In this document: piece by piece, positions 44,321-54,014 of the stretch
How positions within the stretch are numbered: position 1 is the first letter of the stretch
Layout: the number at the start of each line of letters is the position of its first letter
Origin: an uncultured Collinsella sp.
GTDB taxonomy: Bacteria; Actinomycetota; Coriobacteriia; Coriobacteriales; Coriobacteriaceae
Direction of reading: 5' to 3'
Assembly: GCA_902479065.1 (NCBI GenBank)
Contig: CABSNM010000009.1
Span: 1-64,000, forward strand
DNA: 64,000 bases
The notes under the pieces: generated by a model
Seen by the model: the letters and a program-made list of their open reading frames with translations, nothing else
The model's database searches: none
Told to the model about the DNA's origin: nothing
Translations under genes and position numbers: made by a program

Positions 44321-44402
44321 AGTATATCTGTTGTACACAGGCTGTATAAACAACATCCGTTTACCATCGGCGAACGGTTGTCCTAGAAAATCGTTTTACC
44401 AA
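44321..44402 (-). promoter_or_regulatory. Promoter and two operator-like half-sites upstream of the GH13-GH77 gene
   Basis: On the minus strand -10 TATACT (44321-44326) has TTTATA 18 bases upstream. Further upstream lie CGTTTACCA (44358-44366) and CGTTTTACCAA (44392-44402), in the same orientation 34 bases apart. These match the TGGTAAAAC half-sites near glgB. Their position upstream of the -35 would suit an activator. The leader also holds an ATGGCC/GGCCAT hairpin. Confidence 0.6.
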
Positions 44403-44414
44403 CTACCTACAGAG

Positions 44415-44441
44415 AAGGGGCGCCCGGTTGGAGCGCCCCTT
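44415..44441 (-). terminator. Hairpin terminator downstream of glgA
   Basis: A 9-bp perfect stem AAGGGGCGC/GCGCCCCTT with a 9-base loop, 37 bases beyond the glgA stop. The T-run is interrupted (TTCTCTGT on the minus strand). Confidence 0.65.
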
Positions 44442-44477
44442 ACTTAGGGTTTGATGAGGTTTTAAATCGTCTGTGGG

Positions 44478-46757
44478 CTAGCGGCGCTTGCGGGTGGCCG
44501 TGGCCTTGCGGACGGACGTCTTCTTGGACGGGGCTTTTTCCTTTGCCGGAGCGGCGGGGGAGACCGGAGTCTCCTTGGCGGGCTCGGGCTTGGCCTCTGC
44601 CTTTGGGGCAGCCTTGACCTCAGCGGCCTTCGGCGCCGGCTTGGTCTTTACCTCGGCCTTGGGCTCCTCTTTGGCAGCAGCGGGCTTAGTCTCTGCCTTG
44701 GGAGTCGTGGTCTTTGCCGTGGTCTTCTTGGCCGTCGTCGTGCGTTTTCGCGTGGTGGTCTTGGCGGCGGGCTTGGTCTCGACGGTTACCTCCGCCTTGG
44801 ACTCTGCAGGCGTCTCCTCGACCTTGGCTGCCGGCTTTGCGGCTGACTTGGTCGTGGCGGCCTTCGTGGTCGTCGACTTCGTTGCCGTGGTCTTCTTGGC
44901 TGCCGTTGTCTTCTTGGCGGTCGTGGTCGTCTTCTTGGCAGCAGTCTTTGCCGGAGCCTTGGTGGCCGGCTTGGCCTCAGCAACCTCGGCCTTTACCTCG
45001 GAAGCAGCCTCGGCTTCGGCGGCCTTCTTGGCAGCGGCGGTCGTGCGCTTGCGCGTGGTCGTTGCCTTGGCAGTCGCTGTTTTAGTCGCGGCAGACTTGG
45101 TCGTCGTAACCTTCTTAGCGGTCGTCTTGCGGGTAGTGGTCTTCTTAGCTGCGGGCTTTGCAGCGGGCTTAACCTCGGCCTCTGCCTCAGGAGCAACCAC
45201 AGCCTTCACTTCAGGCTCGGCCTTGGGCTCCTCTGCGGCCACCGGCTCAGCCGCAGCCTCAGGCTCGTCGACAACAGCCGCTGGCCTCTCAATCTCAGGA
45301 TGCATAAAGAAGTACAGGTCCAGATACTTATCGGCCGAGCGCGTCCAGCTAAAGTCCTGGCTCATAGCCTGAGTGACCAGCTGGTTCCAGGCCTCGCGGT
45401 TATCCCAGAACAGACGCGCTGCGCGGAATACCGCATCGCCCATCTCGTCGCCGTTAAAGTTGCTAAACGAGAAGCCTGTGCCCTCGCCGGTAAACTCGTT
45501 GTACGGCTGCACGGTGTCCTTCAGGCCACCGGTTTCGCGCACGATGGGCAGCGTGCCGTATCGCATGGCAATGATCTGCGACAGGCCGCAGGGCTCAAAC
45601 TTCGAAGGCATCAGGAACATGTCGGCGGCAGCATACATGCGCTGTGACAGCGCCGGATCGAACTCGATGCGTGCGGCCATGGTGCCGGGGTACTTGTCCT
45701 GGAAGTAGCGCAGGCCGTCCTCGTAGTCGCGGTCGCCGGTGCCCAGCACCGCCACCTGCACGCCGCCGGCCAGGATGCGGTCGAGCGCGTACATGACCAG
45801 GTCTAGGCCCTTCTGGCGCGTCAGACGCGTGACCATCACCATGAGCGGACGGTCGTCGCGAACCTCGAGCCCCAGCTCTTCCTGCAGCTTGGCCTTGCAC
45901 ACGGCCTTGCCGGAACGGTCCTCGACGGTGTAGTTGGCGGCAATGCGCTTGTCGGTCGCCGGGTCAAAGCCCGCGACGTCGATGCCATTCAAAATGCCCT
46001 GAAGCGCGTAAGAACGCTCGCGCAGCACGCCGTCCAGGCCCTCGCCAAATTCAGGCGTCTGGATCTCGTTGGCATAGGTGGGGCTCACCGTAGTGATGGC
46101 GTCGGCATAGCGCAGCGCGCCCAGCATGTAGTTAATGCTGCAGGCGTCGCAACGCAGCTGCGAGGCGGCCGCCGGAATATGCGCCACGCCCAGGATGTCC
46201 TCCATCACGGTGTCGCTAAACTGGCCCTGGAATGCCACGTTGTGGATCGAGAACACGGTCTTGACGCGGTCGTACAGCGGCAGGCCCTGGTAGAACTCGC
46301 GCAAAAACACGGGCGCCAGCGCCGTCTGCCAGTCGTTGCAGTGCAGGATGTCGCACTCAAAGCCGGCCGGCAGGTGCTGCAGGCTCTCGGTGATGGCCTT
46401 AGAGAAGAACGCAAAACGCTCGCCGTCGTCAAAGAAGCCGTACGGATAGTCGCGCGCAAAATAGCGCTCGTTGTCGATGAACATATAGGTGACGCCGTCG
46501 TGCTCGAGCTTCTCGAGTCCGCAGTACTCATTGCGCCAGCCCAGGCTAACGTAAAAGTCGGAGAAGTGCTCCATCTGCGCCTTGTACTCGTCCTTGATGG
46601 TGGCGTACTTGGGCACCATCACGATGACTTCGGCGCCGGCGCGTACAAGCGCCGCAGGCAGCGAGCCCGCCACGTCACCCAGGCCACCGGTCTTAACAAA
46701 CGGTGCGCACTCGGCCGAGGCAAACACGATCTGCATCTTTTTGCTGGAATCAGCCAT
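44478..46757 (-). CDS. glgA: Glycogen synthase with a 268-residue histone-H1-like C-terminal tail
   Basis: A 759-residue ADP-glucose glycogen synthase (GT5). The catalytic part (~1-491) carries the glucan/ADP-glucose loop in KTGGLGDVAGSLP, HNVAFQG, KFEPCGLSQIIAMRYGT and a normal end near DLYFFMHPE. Normal GlgA stops there. The next 268 residues are low-complexity: first acidic/Ala-Pro (DEPEAAAEPVAAEEP), then repeated KKTTTRKTT, TRKRTTAA, AKKTTAAKKTT and TKSTTTKAATTK units, ending KATATRKRR. Such tails resemble AlgP/histone H1 and are likely disordered and polycationic. ATG 46757 follows GGGAGA. glgD lies upstream. Confidence 0.93.
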   Translation of the reverse strand: MADSSKKMQIVFASAECAPFVKTGGLGDVAGSLPAALVRAGAEVIVMVPKYATIKDEYKAQMEHFSDFYVSLGWRNEYCGLEKLEHDGVTYMFIDNERYFARDYPYGFFDDGERFAFFSKAITESLQHLPAGFECDILHCNDWQTALAPVFLREFYQGLPLYDRVKTVFSIHNVAFQGQFSDTVMEDILGVAHIPAAASQLRCDACSINYMLGALRYADAITTVSPTYANEIQTPEFGEGLDGVLRERSYALQGILNGIDVAGFDPATDKRIAANYTVEDRSGKAVCKAKLQEELGLEVRDDRPLMVMVTRLTRQKGLDLVMYALDRILAGGVQVAVLGTGDRDYEDGLRYFQDKYPGTMAARIEFDPALSQRMYAAADMFLMPSKFEPCGLSQIIAMRYGTLPIVRETGGLKDTVQPYNEFTGEGTGFSFSNFNGDEMGDAVFRAARLFWDNREAWNQLVTQAMSQDFSWTRSADKYLDLYFFMHPEIERPAAVVDEPEAAAEPVAAEEPKAEPEVKAVVAPEAEAEVKPAAKPAAKKTTTRKTTAKKVTTTKSAATKTATAKATTTRKRTTAAAKKAAEAEAASEVKAEVAEAKPATKAPAKTAAKKTTTTAKKTTAAKKTTATKSTTTKAATTKSAAKPAAKVEETPAESKAEVTVETKPAAKTTTRKRTTTAKKTTAKTTTPKAETKPAAAKEEPKAEVKTKPAPKAAEVKAAPKAEAKPEPAKETPVSPAAPAKEKAPSKKTSVRKATATRKRR

Positions 46758-46846
46758 ATTGTCTCCCTGTTGCAATTCGAGAATAGCCGCCTGGCGCAAA
46801 CCGGGCGGCTATTCTACGTGTTACGAGCGTTGTTGCGGTGCCAAAG

Positions 46847-47974
46847 CTAGCTCGCGTTGGTGATATCAGAAGTTAACGGGGCCTTTCCCAGCACCAGGAT
46901 GTTCTCGGGCGTGCCGCGAAGCTCGGTGTTGGTGGGAACCACGTTGTTCTTGTCCAGGATGGCATTCTCAACGCGGGCGCCGCTCTTGATGACGCAGCTC
47001 TGGTTGATGATCGAGTTCGTCACCGAGGCGCCTTCCTCGACCACGACGCCGCGCGACAGGATCGAGTTGCGCACGGTGCCCTTGATGATGCAGCCGGCCG
47101 AGATGATCGAGTTGCACGCGTGGCTGCCGGTCGCATAGCGCGAAGGCGGCACGTCGTGAGCCTTGGTCAAGATCGGGCGCTCGGGATCGAAGAGCTGGTC
47201 GGCCACGGTCTGGTCGAGCAGGTCCATGCTGCGGCGATACAGCGACTTCTCGCTAAACACGCCCACGACCTCACCCTTGTACTCGTAGCTGCACACGTCG
47301 ATGTTGCCAAAGTCGCCCTGGAGTGCCTCGAGCAGGTCCAGATAGTCGGCGGCCTGGTAGTGGTCGATGATTTCGAGCAGCGTCTCGCGGTTAACGATGC
47401 AGCAGTCCATAGAGGCGTTGTCGCCGTACACGACGCCGGCGCTCACGCCCGTCAGGCGTCCGTTTTCGTTGATCTGCAGCTTGGTCTCGTCATCAACGTT
47501 ACGCGTGGCCTTGCAGTACACCACGGTCATCTGGGCACCGGAGTTCTCGTGCGCGTCGATGATGGTGTTGAGGTCCATGTTAAAGATGATGTTGGTGCCC
47601 ATCATCGCAACATAGGGCTTGTCCGAGCGCTGGAACAGCGTCTTGTTAGAGATGATGTCGCGCAGCAGGAAGCGCATGCCGCCCTTGGTGGTGCCATACG
47701 CGTTGCCGGGCACCATGAACAGGCCGCCCTTCTTGCGGTCCAGGCCCCAGTCTTTACCCGAGCCCACGTGGTCGATCAGCGAGCGGTAGTTGCCCGGCAT
47801 GACAACGCCGACGGTCTTAATGCCGGCATTCATCATGTTGGACAGCGGGAAGTCGATCAGGCGGTAGCGGCCCAAAAACGGAACGGACGCGATGGGGCGG
47901 TCCTTGAGCAGCACGCTGCCGTAGGTCGAAGAGTAGTTAGCGGTGATATAACCGATGGCCTTGCGATTGATCAT
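46847..47974 (-). CDS. glgD: GlgD, non-catalytic/regulatory ADP-glucose pyrophosphorylase-like subunit
   Basis: A 375-residue GlgC paralogue. The nucleotide-binding signature GGxGxRL, present in the neighbouring GlgC, is replaced here by ITANYSSTYGSVLLKDRP, as in GlgD. RLIDFPLSNMMNAGI and the left-handed beta-helix C-terminus (SIISAGCIIKGTVRNSILSRG) are kept. In Bacillus-type systems GlgD pairs with GlgC to form a more active heterotetramer. ATG 47974 has GGAAGGGGG before it, four bases after the glgC stop. Confidence 0.9.
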   Translation of the reverse strand: MINRKAIGYITANYSSTYGSVLLKDRPIASVPFLGRYRLIDFPLSNMMNAGIKTVGVVMPGNYRSLIDHVGSGKDWGLDRKKGGLFMVPGNAYGTTKGGMRFLLRDIISNKTLFQRSDKPYVAMMGTNIIFNMDLNTIIDAHENSGAQMTVVYCKATRNVDDETKLQINENGRLTGVSAGVVYGDNASMDCCIVNRETLLEIIDHYQAADYLDLLEALQGDFGNIDVCSYEYKGEVVGVFSEKSLYRRSMDLLDQTVADQLFDPERPILTKAHDVPPSRYATGSHACNSIISAGCIIKGTVRNSILSRGVVVEEGASVTNSIINQSCVIKSGARVENAILDKNNVVPTNTELRGTPENILVLGKAPLTSDITNAS

Positions 47975-47978
47975 CGGA

Positions 47979-49127
47979 TCATTCCCCCTTCCCGATAACG
48001 ACGTCATTTCCAACGACGGCCGTATCCTTGGTGGTATCGACAGAGCCGAGCTTCACGCCCTCTTCGACCGTGGAGTTCTCGCCCAAAATAGCGCGGCAGA
48101 TGTGCGCGCCGCTCTTAACGTGCGCACCCGGCAGCAGCACGGAGTCCTCGACCACGGCGCGCTCCTCGATGATGACATCGGTCGAAAGGATCGAGTGGCG
48201 AGCGGTGCCGTAGATCTTGCAGCCGTTGGAGACCAGGCAGTCGTCCAGGCGGCCGTCCGGGCCAATGTAGTGCGGCGGTCGCGTGGTGATGTTGGACATG
48301 ATAGGGAAGTGCTTGTCGAACAGATCGAACTCGGGGTTGTTGCCCAGCAGGTCCATCGAGGTCTCGTGGAAGCTGGCGATGGTGCCGACGTCCTTCCAAA
48401 AGCCGTGGAACTCGTAGCTGTACAGGCGCTTGCCCTCGTCGAGCAGCTTGGGGATGATGTCCTTGCCAAAGTCGTGGCTCGAGCGCTGGTCCAGAGCGTC
48501 CTCCTCGAGTGCCTCGATCAGCACGTCGGCCGAGAAGATGTAGATGCCCATGGACGCGAGGTTCGAATCGGGCTTATCGGGCTTCTCGGTGAACTTGGTG
48601 ATACGGCCGTCCTCGGGGTCGGTGGTCAGGATGCCAAAGCGGCTGGCCTCCTCCCAAGGCACGGGCATAACGCTCACCGTGAGGTCGGCGTTGTTCTCAA
48701 TGTGCGTCTTGAGCATCTTGCGGTAGTCCATGCGATACAGGTGATCGCCCGAAAGAATAAGGACGTACTTGGGGTCGTTGGCCTTGATGTAGTCCAGGTT
48801 CTGCGTAATGGCGTCTGCCGTGCCCGCATACCAGGCGCCGCCGGTCTGCGTCTCATACGGTGGCAGGATCGACACGCCGCCGTCACGGCTGTCCAGATCC
48901 CACGCCTCGCCGGAGCCCACGTAGGCATGCAGCAGATAGGGGCGATACTGCGTCAGAACGCCCACCGTGTCGATGCCCGAGTTGGAGCAGTTGGAGAGCG
49001 AGAAGTCGATAATGCGGAACTTGCCACCAAAGCTAACCGCCGGCTTAGCGATCTTTTGGGTGAGTGCCCCCAATCGGCTGCCCTGTCCTCCTGCGAGGAG
49101 CATCGCGATGCATTCTTTCTTACTCAT
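47979..49127 (-). CDS. glgC: Glucose-1-phosphate adenylyltransferase
   Basis: A 382-residue enzyme making ADP-glucose, the committed step of glycogen synthesis. It has LLAGGQGSRLGALT, KPAVSFGGKFRIIDFSLSNC, YVLILSGDHLYRMDY, the glucose-1-phosphate site FTEKPDKP and a C-terminal beta-helix (DVIIEERAVVEDSVLLPG). GAAGGAG precedes ATG 49127. It is co-transcribed with glgD four bases downstream. Confidence 0.95.
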   Translation of the reverse strand: MSKKECIAMLLAGGQGSRLGALTQKIAKPAVSFGGKFRIIDFSLSNCSNSGIDTVGVLTQYRPYLLHAYVGSGEAWDLDSRDGGVSILPPYETQTGGAWYAGTADAITQNLDYIKANDPKYVLILSGDHLYRMDYRKMLKTHIENNADLTVSVMPVPWEEASRFGILTTDPEDGRITKFTEKPDKPDSNLASMGIYIFSADVLIEALEEDALDQRSSHDFGKDIIPKLLDEGKRLYSYEFHGFWKDVGTIASFHETSMDLLGNNPEFDLFDKHFPIMSNITTRPPHYIGPDGRLDDCLVSNGCKIYGTARHSILSTDVIIEERAVVEDSVLLPGAHVKSGAHICRAILGENSTVEEGVKLGSVDTTKDTAVVGNDVVIGKGE

Positions 49128-49234
49128 CGATTTCTCCTTCTGTCATCGATGTTCTTAAACCCATTAGCGGTGGGCACGGCCTCTGGTCGCGCCCACCGAG
49201 TAATGCCGTGCTGGCATAGGGGAGCTCGCGGCCT

Positions 49235-51661
49235 TTACGCGTGCCAGATCTCGTCGCGGTACTCGCGAATGGTGCGGTCGCTCGAGAACCAGCCCGAGGA
49301 GGCGGTGTTGAGCAGGGCTTTGCGGTTCCAGGTCTCCTGGTCGCCGTAGCTGCCGGTGAGCTTCTCCCACGCATCCACGTAGCTGCGGAAGTCTGCCATG
49401 ACCAGGTCGGGGTCGTTGTTGTTCATGAGCTCGTTGTAGATGCTCTCGAAGTTGCCCGAAAGACCCGCAAAGGTGTTGTCCTTGAGCTCGTCCATCACGC
49501 GGCCCAGGCGCTCGCGGTCGCCGTTGAGGGTATCCCATGCAAAGTAGCTGTTGGATGCCCAGAGCTGCTCGACCTCGGGAGCGGTCAGGCCAAAGATGGC
49601 CTCGTTCTCGCGTCCGGCCAGGTCGGCGATCTCGATGTTGGCGCCGTCGAGGGTACCCAGCGTAATGGCGCCGTTCATCATGAGCTTCATGTTGGACGTG
49701 CCCGAGGCCTCCTTACCGGCCGTGGAAATCTGCTCCGAGATCTCGGCGGCGGGATAGATGAGCTGGGCGTTGCTCACACGGAAGTTGGGAATAAAACAGA
49801 CCTTCATAACCTCGTTGACGCGGGGGTCGTTGTTGATGACCTCGGCCACCGAGTTAATGAGGCGGATGGTCTCCTTGGCGAAGGTGTAGCTCGAGGCAGC
49901 CTTGCCGCTAAAGATGAAGGTCGTCGGCGTCACGTGGAAGTTGGGATCGGCGATGCGACGGTTGTAGATGTCCATCACCTTCATGATGTTCATGAGCTGG
50001 CGCTTGTAGGCGTGGAAGCGCTTTACCTGAACATCGAAGACGGTGTTGGGGTCGATGACCAGACCGGTCTCGGCCTTAACGTAGGCGGCCAGGCGCTCCT
50101 TGTTGGCGCGCTTGGAGGCACCCACGGCCTTGAGGAACTCAGTGTCGTATTGGAACTCTTTGAGCTTTTCCAGCTCAAAGGCGTCCTTCAGCCAGCCATC
50201 GCCAATGGCCTCGGTCACGAGCTTGGCATAGGTGGGGTTGGCCTCGGCAAAGAAACGACGGTGCGAGATGCCGTTGGTCTTGTTGTTGAACTTCTCGGGC
50301 GTCAGGGCATAGAAGTCCTTGAGCACGATGTTCTTGATGATGTCGGAGTGGATCTTGGCTACGCCGTTGACGCTATGGCTGCAAATCACAGACAGGTTGG
50401 CCATGCGAATCTCGCCGTCCCACAGGATGGCGGTCTGGCGCAGACGCTCCTGCCAGCCCTCCTGCGTGGTGTCGAACGACTCGTGCCAACGACGGCTGAT
50501 CTCGTCGATGATCTGGTACACGCGGGGGAGGAGCTTGGAGAACGTGCCGATGGGCCACTTCTCCAGAGCCTCGGGCAGGATGGTGTGGTTGGTGTAGCTT
50601 ACGACCTGCGTCACGATGTTCCAGGCGTCGTCCCACTCGAGCTTCTTCTCGTCGATGAGGATGCGCATGAGCTCGGGGCCGCACATGGCGGGGTGCGTGT
50701 CGTTGGTATGGATGGCCACAAACTGCGGCAGCAGCTCCCAGTTCGCGCCGTGCTCCTTCTCAAAGGTGTCGAGCAGGCTGTAGATGCCGGCCGAAACAAA
50801 CAGGTACTCCTGCTTCAGGCGCAGCAGACGACCGTGCTCGCCGGCGTCGTTGGGGTAGAGGATGGCGCTGATGGCCTCGGCCTCGGCGCGCTCGGCATCG
50901 GCCAGGGCGTAGTCGCCGCGGTTGAAGGCCTCCAGATCGAAGTGCTCCTCGACCGGCTCAGCGGCCCAGACGCGCAGCTTGTTGACGGTCTCGCCGGCAT
51001 AGCCCACAACGGGGATGTCATAAGGGACGGCCAGAATGTCCTGCGTGTCCACCGTGCGGTAGAACGTGCGGCCATTCTCCTCAAAGCCCTCAACGTGGCC
51101 ACCAAACTTGATGGTCACGGCCTTGTCCTGACGACGGACCTCCCAGGGATAGCCGTGGGTGAGCCACTCGTCGGTGGCCTCGACCTGGCTGCCGTTGACG
51201 ATCTCCTGCTTAAACAGGCCGTAACGGTAGCGCATGCCGTTGCCGTAGCCGGCAATGCCCTCGGCTGCCATGGAATCCAGGAAGCACGCGGCCAGACGGC
51301 CCAGGCCACCGTTGCCCAGTGCCGGATCGGGTTCCTGGTTTTCGATGACGGACAGGTCAAAGCCCATGTCGTCGAGTGCCTCGGCGACCATGTCACGCAC
51401 GCCAAAGTTGAGCAGGTAGTTGTCGAGCAGGCGGCCGATCAAAAACTCGATCGAGAAGTAGTACACGCGCTTTTTGCCCTCGGCGGTGGCGCGGGCATCA
51501 CTCTTGGTGGCAACGGTCCGGGCCTTCTCGGCCACGAGCTTGGCCAGGGCGTTAAAACGGTCGAGGTCGCTGGCGGCCTCGACGCTCTTGCCGCTGATGC
51601 TCATGACGGCATCGCGATAGAGCTCGGTAAACTCCTGCTTGTTGTCGAAGATCTTATTCAT
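49235..51661 (-). CDS. glgP: Glycogen/maltodextrin phosphorylase
   Basis: An 808-residue GT35 enzyme releasing glucose-1-phosphate from alpha-1,4-glucans. Signatures are EPDPALGNGGLGRLAACFLD, ALTPEKFNNKTNGISHRRF, KRFHAYKRQLMN, and the PLP-lysine region EASGTSNMKLMMNGAITLGT. Length is typical. It opposes GlgA in turnover. A G+C-rich hairpin lies in the gap between it and glgB. Confidence 0.95.
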   Translation of the reverse strand: MNKIFDNKQEFTELYRDAVMSISGKSVEAASDLDRFNALAKLVAEKARTVATKSDARATAEGKKRVYYFSIEFLIGRLLDNYLLNFGVRDMVAEALDDMGFDLSVIENQEPDPALGNGGLGRLAACFLDSMAAEGIAGYGNGMRYRYGLFKQEIVNGSQVEATDEWLTHGYPWEVRRQDKAVTIKFGGHVEGFEENGRTFYRTVDTQDILAVPYDIPVVGYAGETVNKLRVWAAEPVEEHFDLEAFNRGDYALADAERAEAEAISAILYPNDAGEHGRLLRLKQEYLFVSAGIYSLLDTFEKEHGANWELLPQFVAIHTNDTHPAMCGPELMRILIDEKKLEWDDAWNIVTQVVSYTNHTILPEALEKWPIGTFSKLLPRVYQIIDEISRRWHESFDTTQEGWQERLRQTAILWDGEIRMANLSVICSHSVNGVAKIHSDIIKNIVLKDFYALTPEKFNNKTNGISHRRFFAEANPTYAKLVTEAIGDGWLKDAFELEKLKEFQYDTEFLKAVGASKRANKERLAAYVKAETGLVIDPNTVFDVQVKRFHAYKRQLMNIMKVMDIYNRRIADPNFHVTPTTFIFSGKAASSYTFAKETIRLINSVAEVINNDPRVNEVMKVCFIPNFRVSNAQLIYPAAEISEQISTAGKEASGTSNMKLMMNGAITLGTLDGANIEIADLAGRENEAIFGLTAPEVEQLWASNSYFAWDTLNGDRERLGRVMDELKDNTFAGLSGNFESIYNELMNNNDPDLVMADFRSYVDAWEKLTGSYGDQETWNRKALLNTASSGWFSSDRTIREYRDEIWHA

Positions 51662-51755
51662 ACGTTCCTTTCCCCCGGGGATGTTTCTCCCGGAACGGTT
51701 ATGACATGTATCCTACGCCCCGCCGGGGCGGGTAAGTGCAGTGGTAACGCCTTTG

Positions 51756-54014
51756 TTACGCTTTCTTGGCAGGAGCCTTAACAGCGGCTGCCTTGGCCTT
51801 GGGAGCAGCCTTTTTGGTGGCTGCCTTTTTGGCCGTGGTGGACTTGGCCGAAGCCTTGGCAGCGGCCTTGGCAGCCTTTGCCTTAGCCGGCGCCTTTTTA
51901 GCGGCCGCGGCCTTGGGCTTTACCGAGGACGTGCGCTTGCGCGTCGCCTTCTTGGGCTCCTCAACCACGGGCGGTTTATAGCTGCTGGGACCGCGGCGCT
52001 TAAGTACCACGCCTGCCAGGCCGGGCACCTTAATCTCGATGGAGTCCATCTGCCCGTTCCAGGGATAGGGCTCGCTCGAGCAGGTATAGGGCTCGTCGCC
52101 GGCGTATCCGCTGCCGCCAAACTCGGGACGGTCGGAGTCGAAGATGACCTCCCAGTCACCCTCGCGCGGCACGCCCACGCGGAAGCTCTCGTAGCTTGCC
52201 GGGTCAAAGTTGATGAGGATCACCAGATCGTCGTCGACGTCCTCGCCCTGGCGTACAAAGCTCACGATGGACTGCTTGGAGTTGTCCGCGTCAATCCAGG
52301 TAAAGCCGTCGTCGGTGTAGCCGCGCTCATACAGGGCGGGCTCGGCGGTGTACAGGTGGTTGAGCGCCTTGATAAACGCCTGATGATGACGGTGGGTCTC
52401 GTACTCCTCGGTCAGGAACCACTGGATGGACTCGTAGTAGCGCCACTCAATAAACTGGCCGATCTCGTTGCCCATAAAGTTGAGCTTGGCGCCGGGGTGC
52501 GTCATCTGGTAGAAGGCCAGCGTGCGCAGGCCGGCAAACTGGCGCCACCAGTCGCCCGGCATGCGGCCGATGAGCGAGCATTTGCCGTGCACGACCTCGT
52601 CGTGGCTCAGCGGGCAAATGAAGTTCTCGGTAAAGGCGTACATGATGGAGAACGTGAGCAGGCCGTGGTTGCCGGGGCGCCACGGAAAATCGGTCTGCAT
52701 GTAGTGCAGGGTGTCGTTCATCCAGCCCATGTCCCACTTGTAGTGGAAGCCCAGGCCGCCGTCCTGCGGCGGATAGGTCACGAGCGGCCACGCGGTGGAC
52801 TCCTCGGCCATCATCATCACGTCGGGGTAGTGCGCCTCTACGGCACAGTTGACCTGACGGATAAACGCGCTGGCGTCCAGGTCCTCCTCGGTACCGTACT
52901 TGTTGAACTTCTTTTGGCTGGGATCGTCAATGCCAAAGTTGAGGTACAGCATGCTGGACACGCCGTCCATGCGAATGCCGTCCACGTGGAAGTTCTCAAG
53001 CCAGTACAGCACGTTGGAGACCAGGAAGGAGCGGACCTCGCCGCGGGCGAAGTCAAACTTGTGCGTGCCCCAGTTGGGGTGTATCTCGTGCTCAAAGAGC
53101 ATGTGGCCGTTAAAGGTGGCAAGGCCGTGGGAGTCGGCGCAAAAACCGCCGGGCACCCAGTCCATGATCACGCCGATGCCTGCCTCGTGGCAAGCGTCGA
53201 TAAAGTGCATGAGCTGCTGCGGGTTGCCGTAGCGCGACGTGGCGGCGTAGTAGCCGGTCGTCTGGTAGCCCCAGGAGCCATCGAAGGGATGCTCCATGAG
53301 CGGCATGACCTCGATATGCGTATAGCCCATGTCGCGGACGTAGTCCACGAGCTCCACCGACAGGTCATCGTAGGTATAGAACTCGCCGCGCTGCGCGGGG
53401 AAGGGATCCATGGGACCGGGGTAGTTGCCGTACTCGTCGGGCTCGCCTTGCGGCACGTCACCGTGGCGCTTCCACGAGCCAATATGTACCTCGTAGATGT
53501 TGAGCGGCTGCGACATGTGGTTATGGTCGGCACGGCGCTTGAGCCATGCGGCGTCGTTCCACTGGTAGCCATCGAGGGTCCACAGCACGCTGGCGGTACC
53601 CGGAGGGCACTCGGCCTTAAAGGCGTATGGATCGGCCTTGTAGAGCTTTTCGCCCTCGTTGGTCTCGATGAGGTATTTATAGAGCTGGCCCTGCTCGGCG
53701 CCAGGGATAAAGCCTTCCCAAATAGCGCTCGTATGCACGGGCACCAGCGGGTTGGCTTGCTCATCCCAGTCATTAAATTCGCCAATGACATGGACGCTCT
53801 TTACATCGGGCGCCCAAACGCAAAAACGCCATCCGCGCGTACGGTTCTGCGTGTCGGGGTGCGCGCCCATCTTTTCCCAGCTGCGCTCCCACGTACCAAT
53901 GCCAAACAGATAGACATCGTCTTTGGTGAGCTCCGGCGCGTGCGGGGCGGCTTTACGGGTAGCAGGCTTTTTGGTTGCTGGCTTTAGCTTTGTATCGCTC
54001 ACGTTTGATCCCAT
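51756..54014 (-). CDS. glgB: 1,4-alpha-glucan branching enzyme with Lys/Ala-rich tail
   Basis: A ~752-residue GH13 branching enzyme. After a short basic N-terminus (ATKKPATRKAAPHAPE), an early-set domain carries VWAPDVKSVHVIGEFNDWD. The catalytic barrel has the nucleophile in the region GIRMDGVSSMLYL, acid/base Glu in MMAEESTAWP and PLSHDEVVHGK. The last ~65 residues are a polycationic tail (KKATRKRTSSVKPKAAAAKK ... APAKKA) absent from normal GlgB, and like that on GlgA. The start is uncertain: ATG 54014 or 54017, or GTG 54002; none has a strong ribosome site. Confidence 0.9.
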   Translation of the reverse strand: MGSNVSDTKLKPATKKPATRKAAPHAPELTKDDVYLFGIGTWERSWEKMGAHPDTQNRTRGWRFCVWAPDVKSVHVIGEFNDWDEQANPLVPVHTSAIWEGFIPGAEQGQLYKYLIETNEGEKLYKADPYAFKAECPPGTASVLWTLDGYQWNDAAWLKRRADHNHMSQPLNIYEVHIGSWKRHGDVPQGEPDEYGNYPGPMDPFPAQRGEFYTYDDLSVELVDYVRDMGYTHIEVMPLMEHPFDGSWGYQTTGYYAATSRYGNPQQLMHFIDACHEAGIGVIMDWVPGGFCADSHGLATFNGHMLFEHEIHPNWGTHKFDFARGEVRSFLVSNVLYWLENFHVDGIRMDGVSSMLYLNFGIDDPSQKKFNKYGTEEDLDASAFIRQVNCAVEAHYPDVMMMAEESTAWPLVTYPPQDGGLGFHYKWDMGWMNDTLHYMQTDFPWRPGNHGLLTFSIMYAFTENFICPLSHDEVVHGKCSLIGRMPGDWWRQFAGLRTLAFYQMTHPGAKLNFMGNEIGQFIEWRYYESIQWFLTEEYETHRHHQAFIKALNHLYTAEPALYERGYTDDGFTWIDADNSKQSIVSFVRQGEDVDDDLVILINFDPASYESFRVGVPREGDWEVIFDSDRPEFGGSGYAGDEPYTCSSEPYPWNGQMDSIEIKVPGLAGVVLKRRGPSSYKPPVVEEPKKATRKRTSSVKPKAAAAKKAPAKAKAAKAAAKASAKSTTAKKAATKKAAPKAKAAAVKAPAKKA

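Noticed and set aside
44488..45372. Long Val/Ala/Phe-rich frame opposite the glgA tail, looking like a membrane protein
   Set aside because: It is the antisense reading of the repetitive Lys/Thr/Ala codons; no ribosome site and no family resemblance.
49241..51781. 846-codon open frame antisense to glgP
   Set aside because: A by-product of high-G+C codon use; the minus-strand frame has all glycogen phosphorylase motifs.
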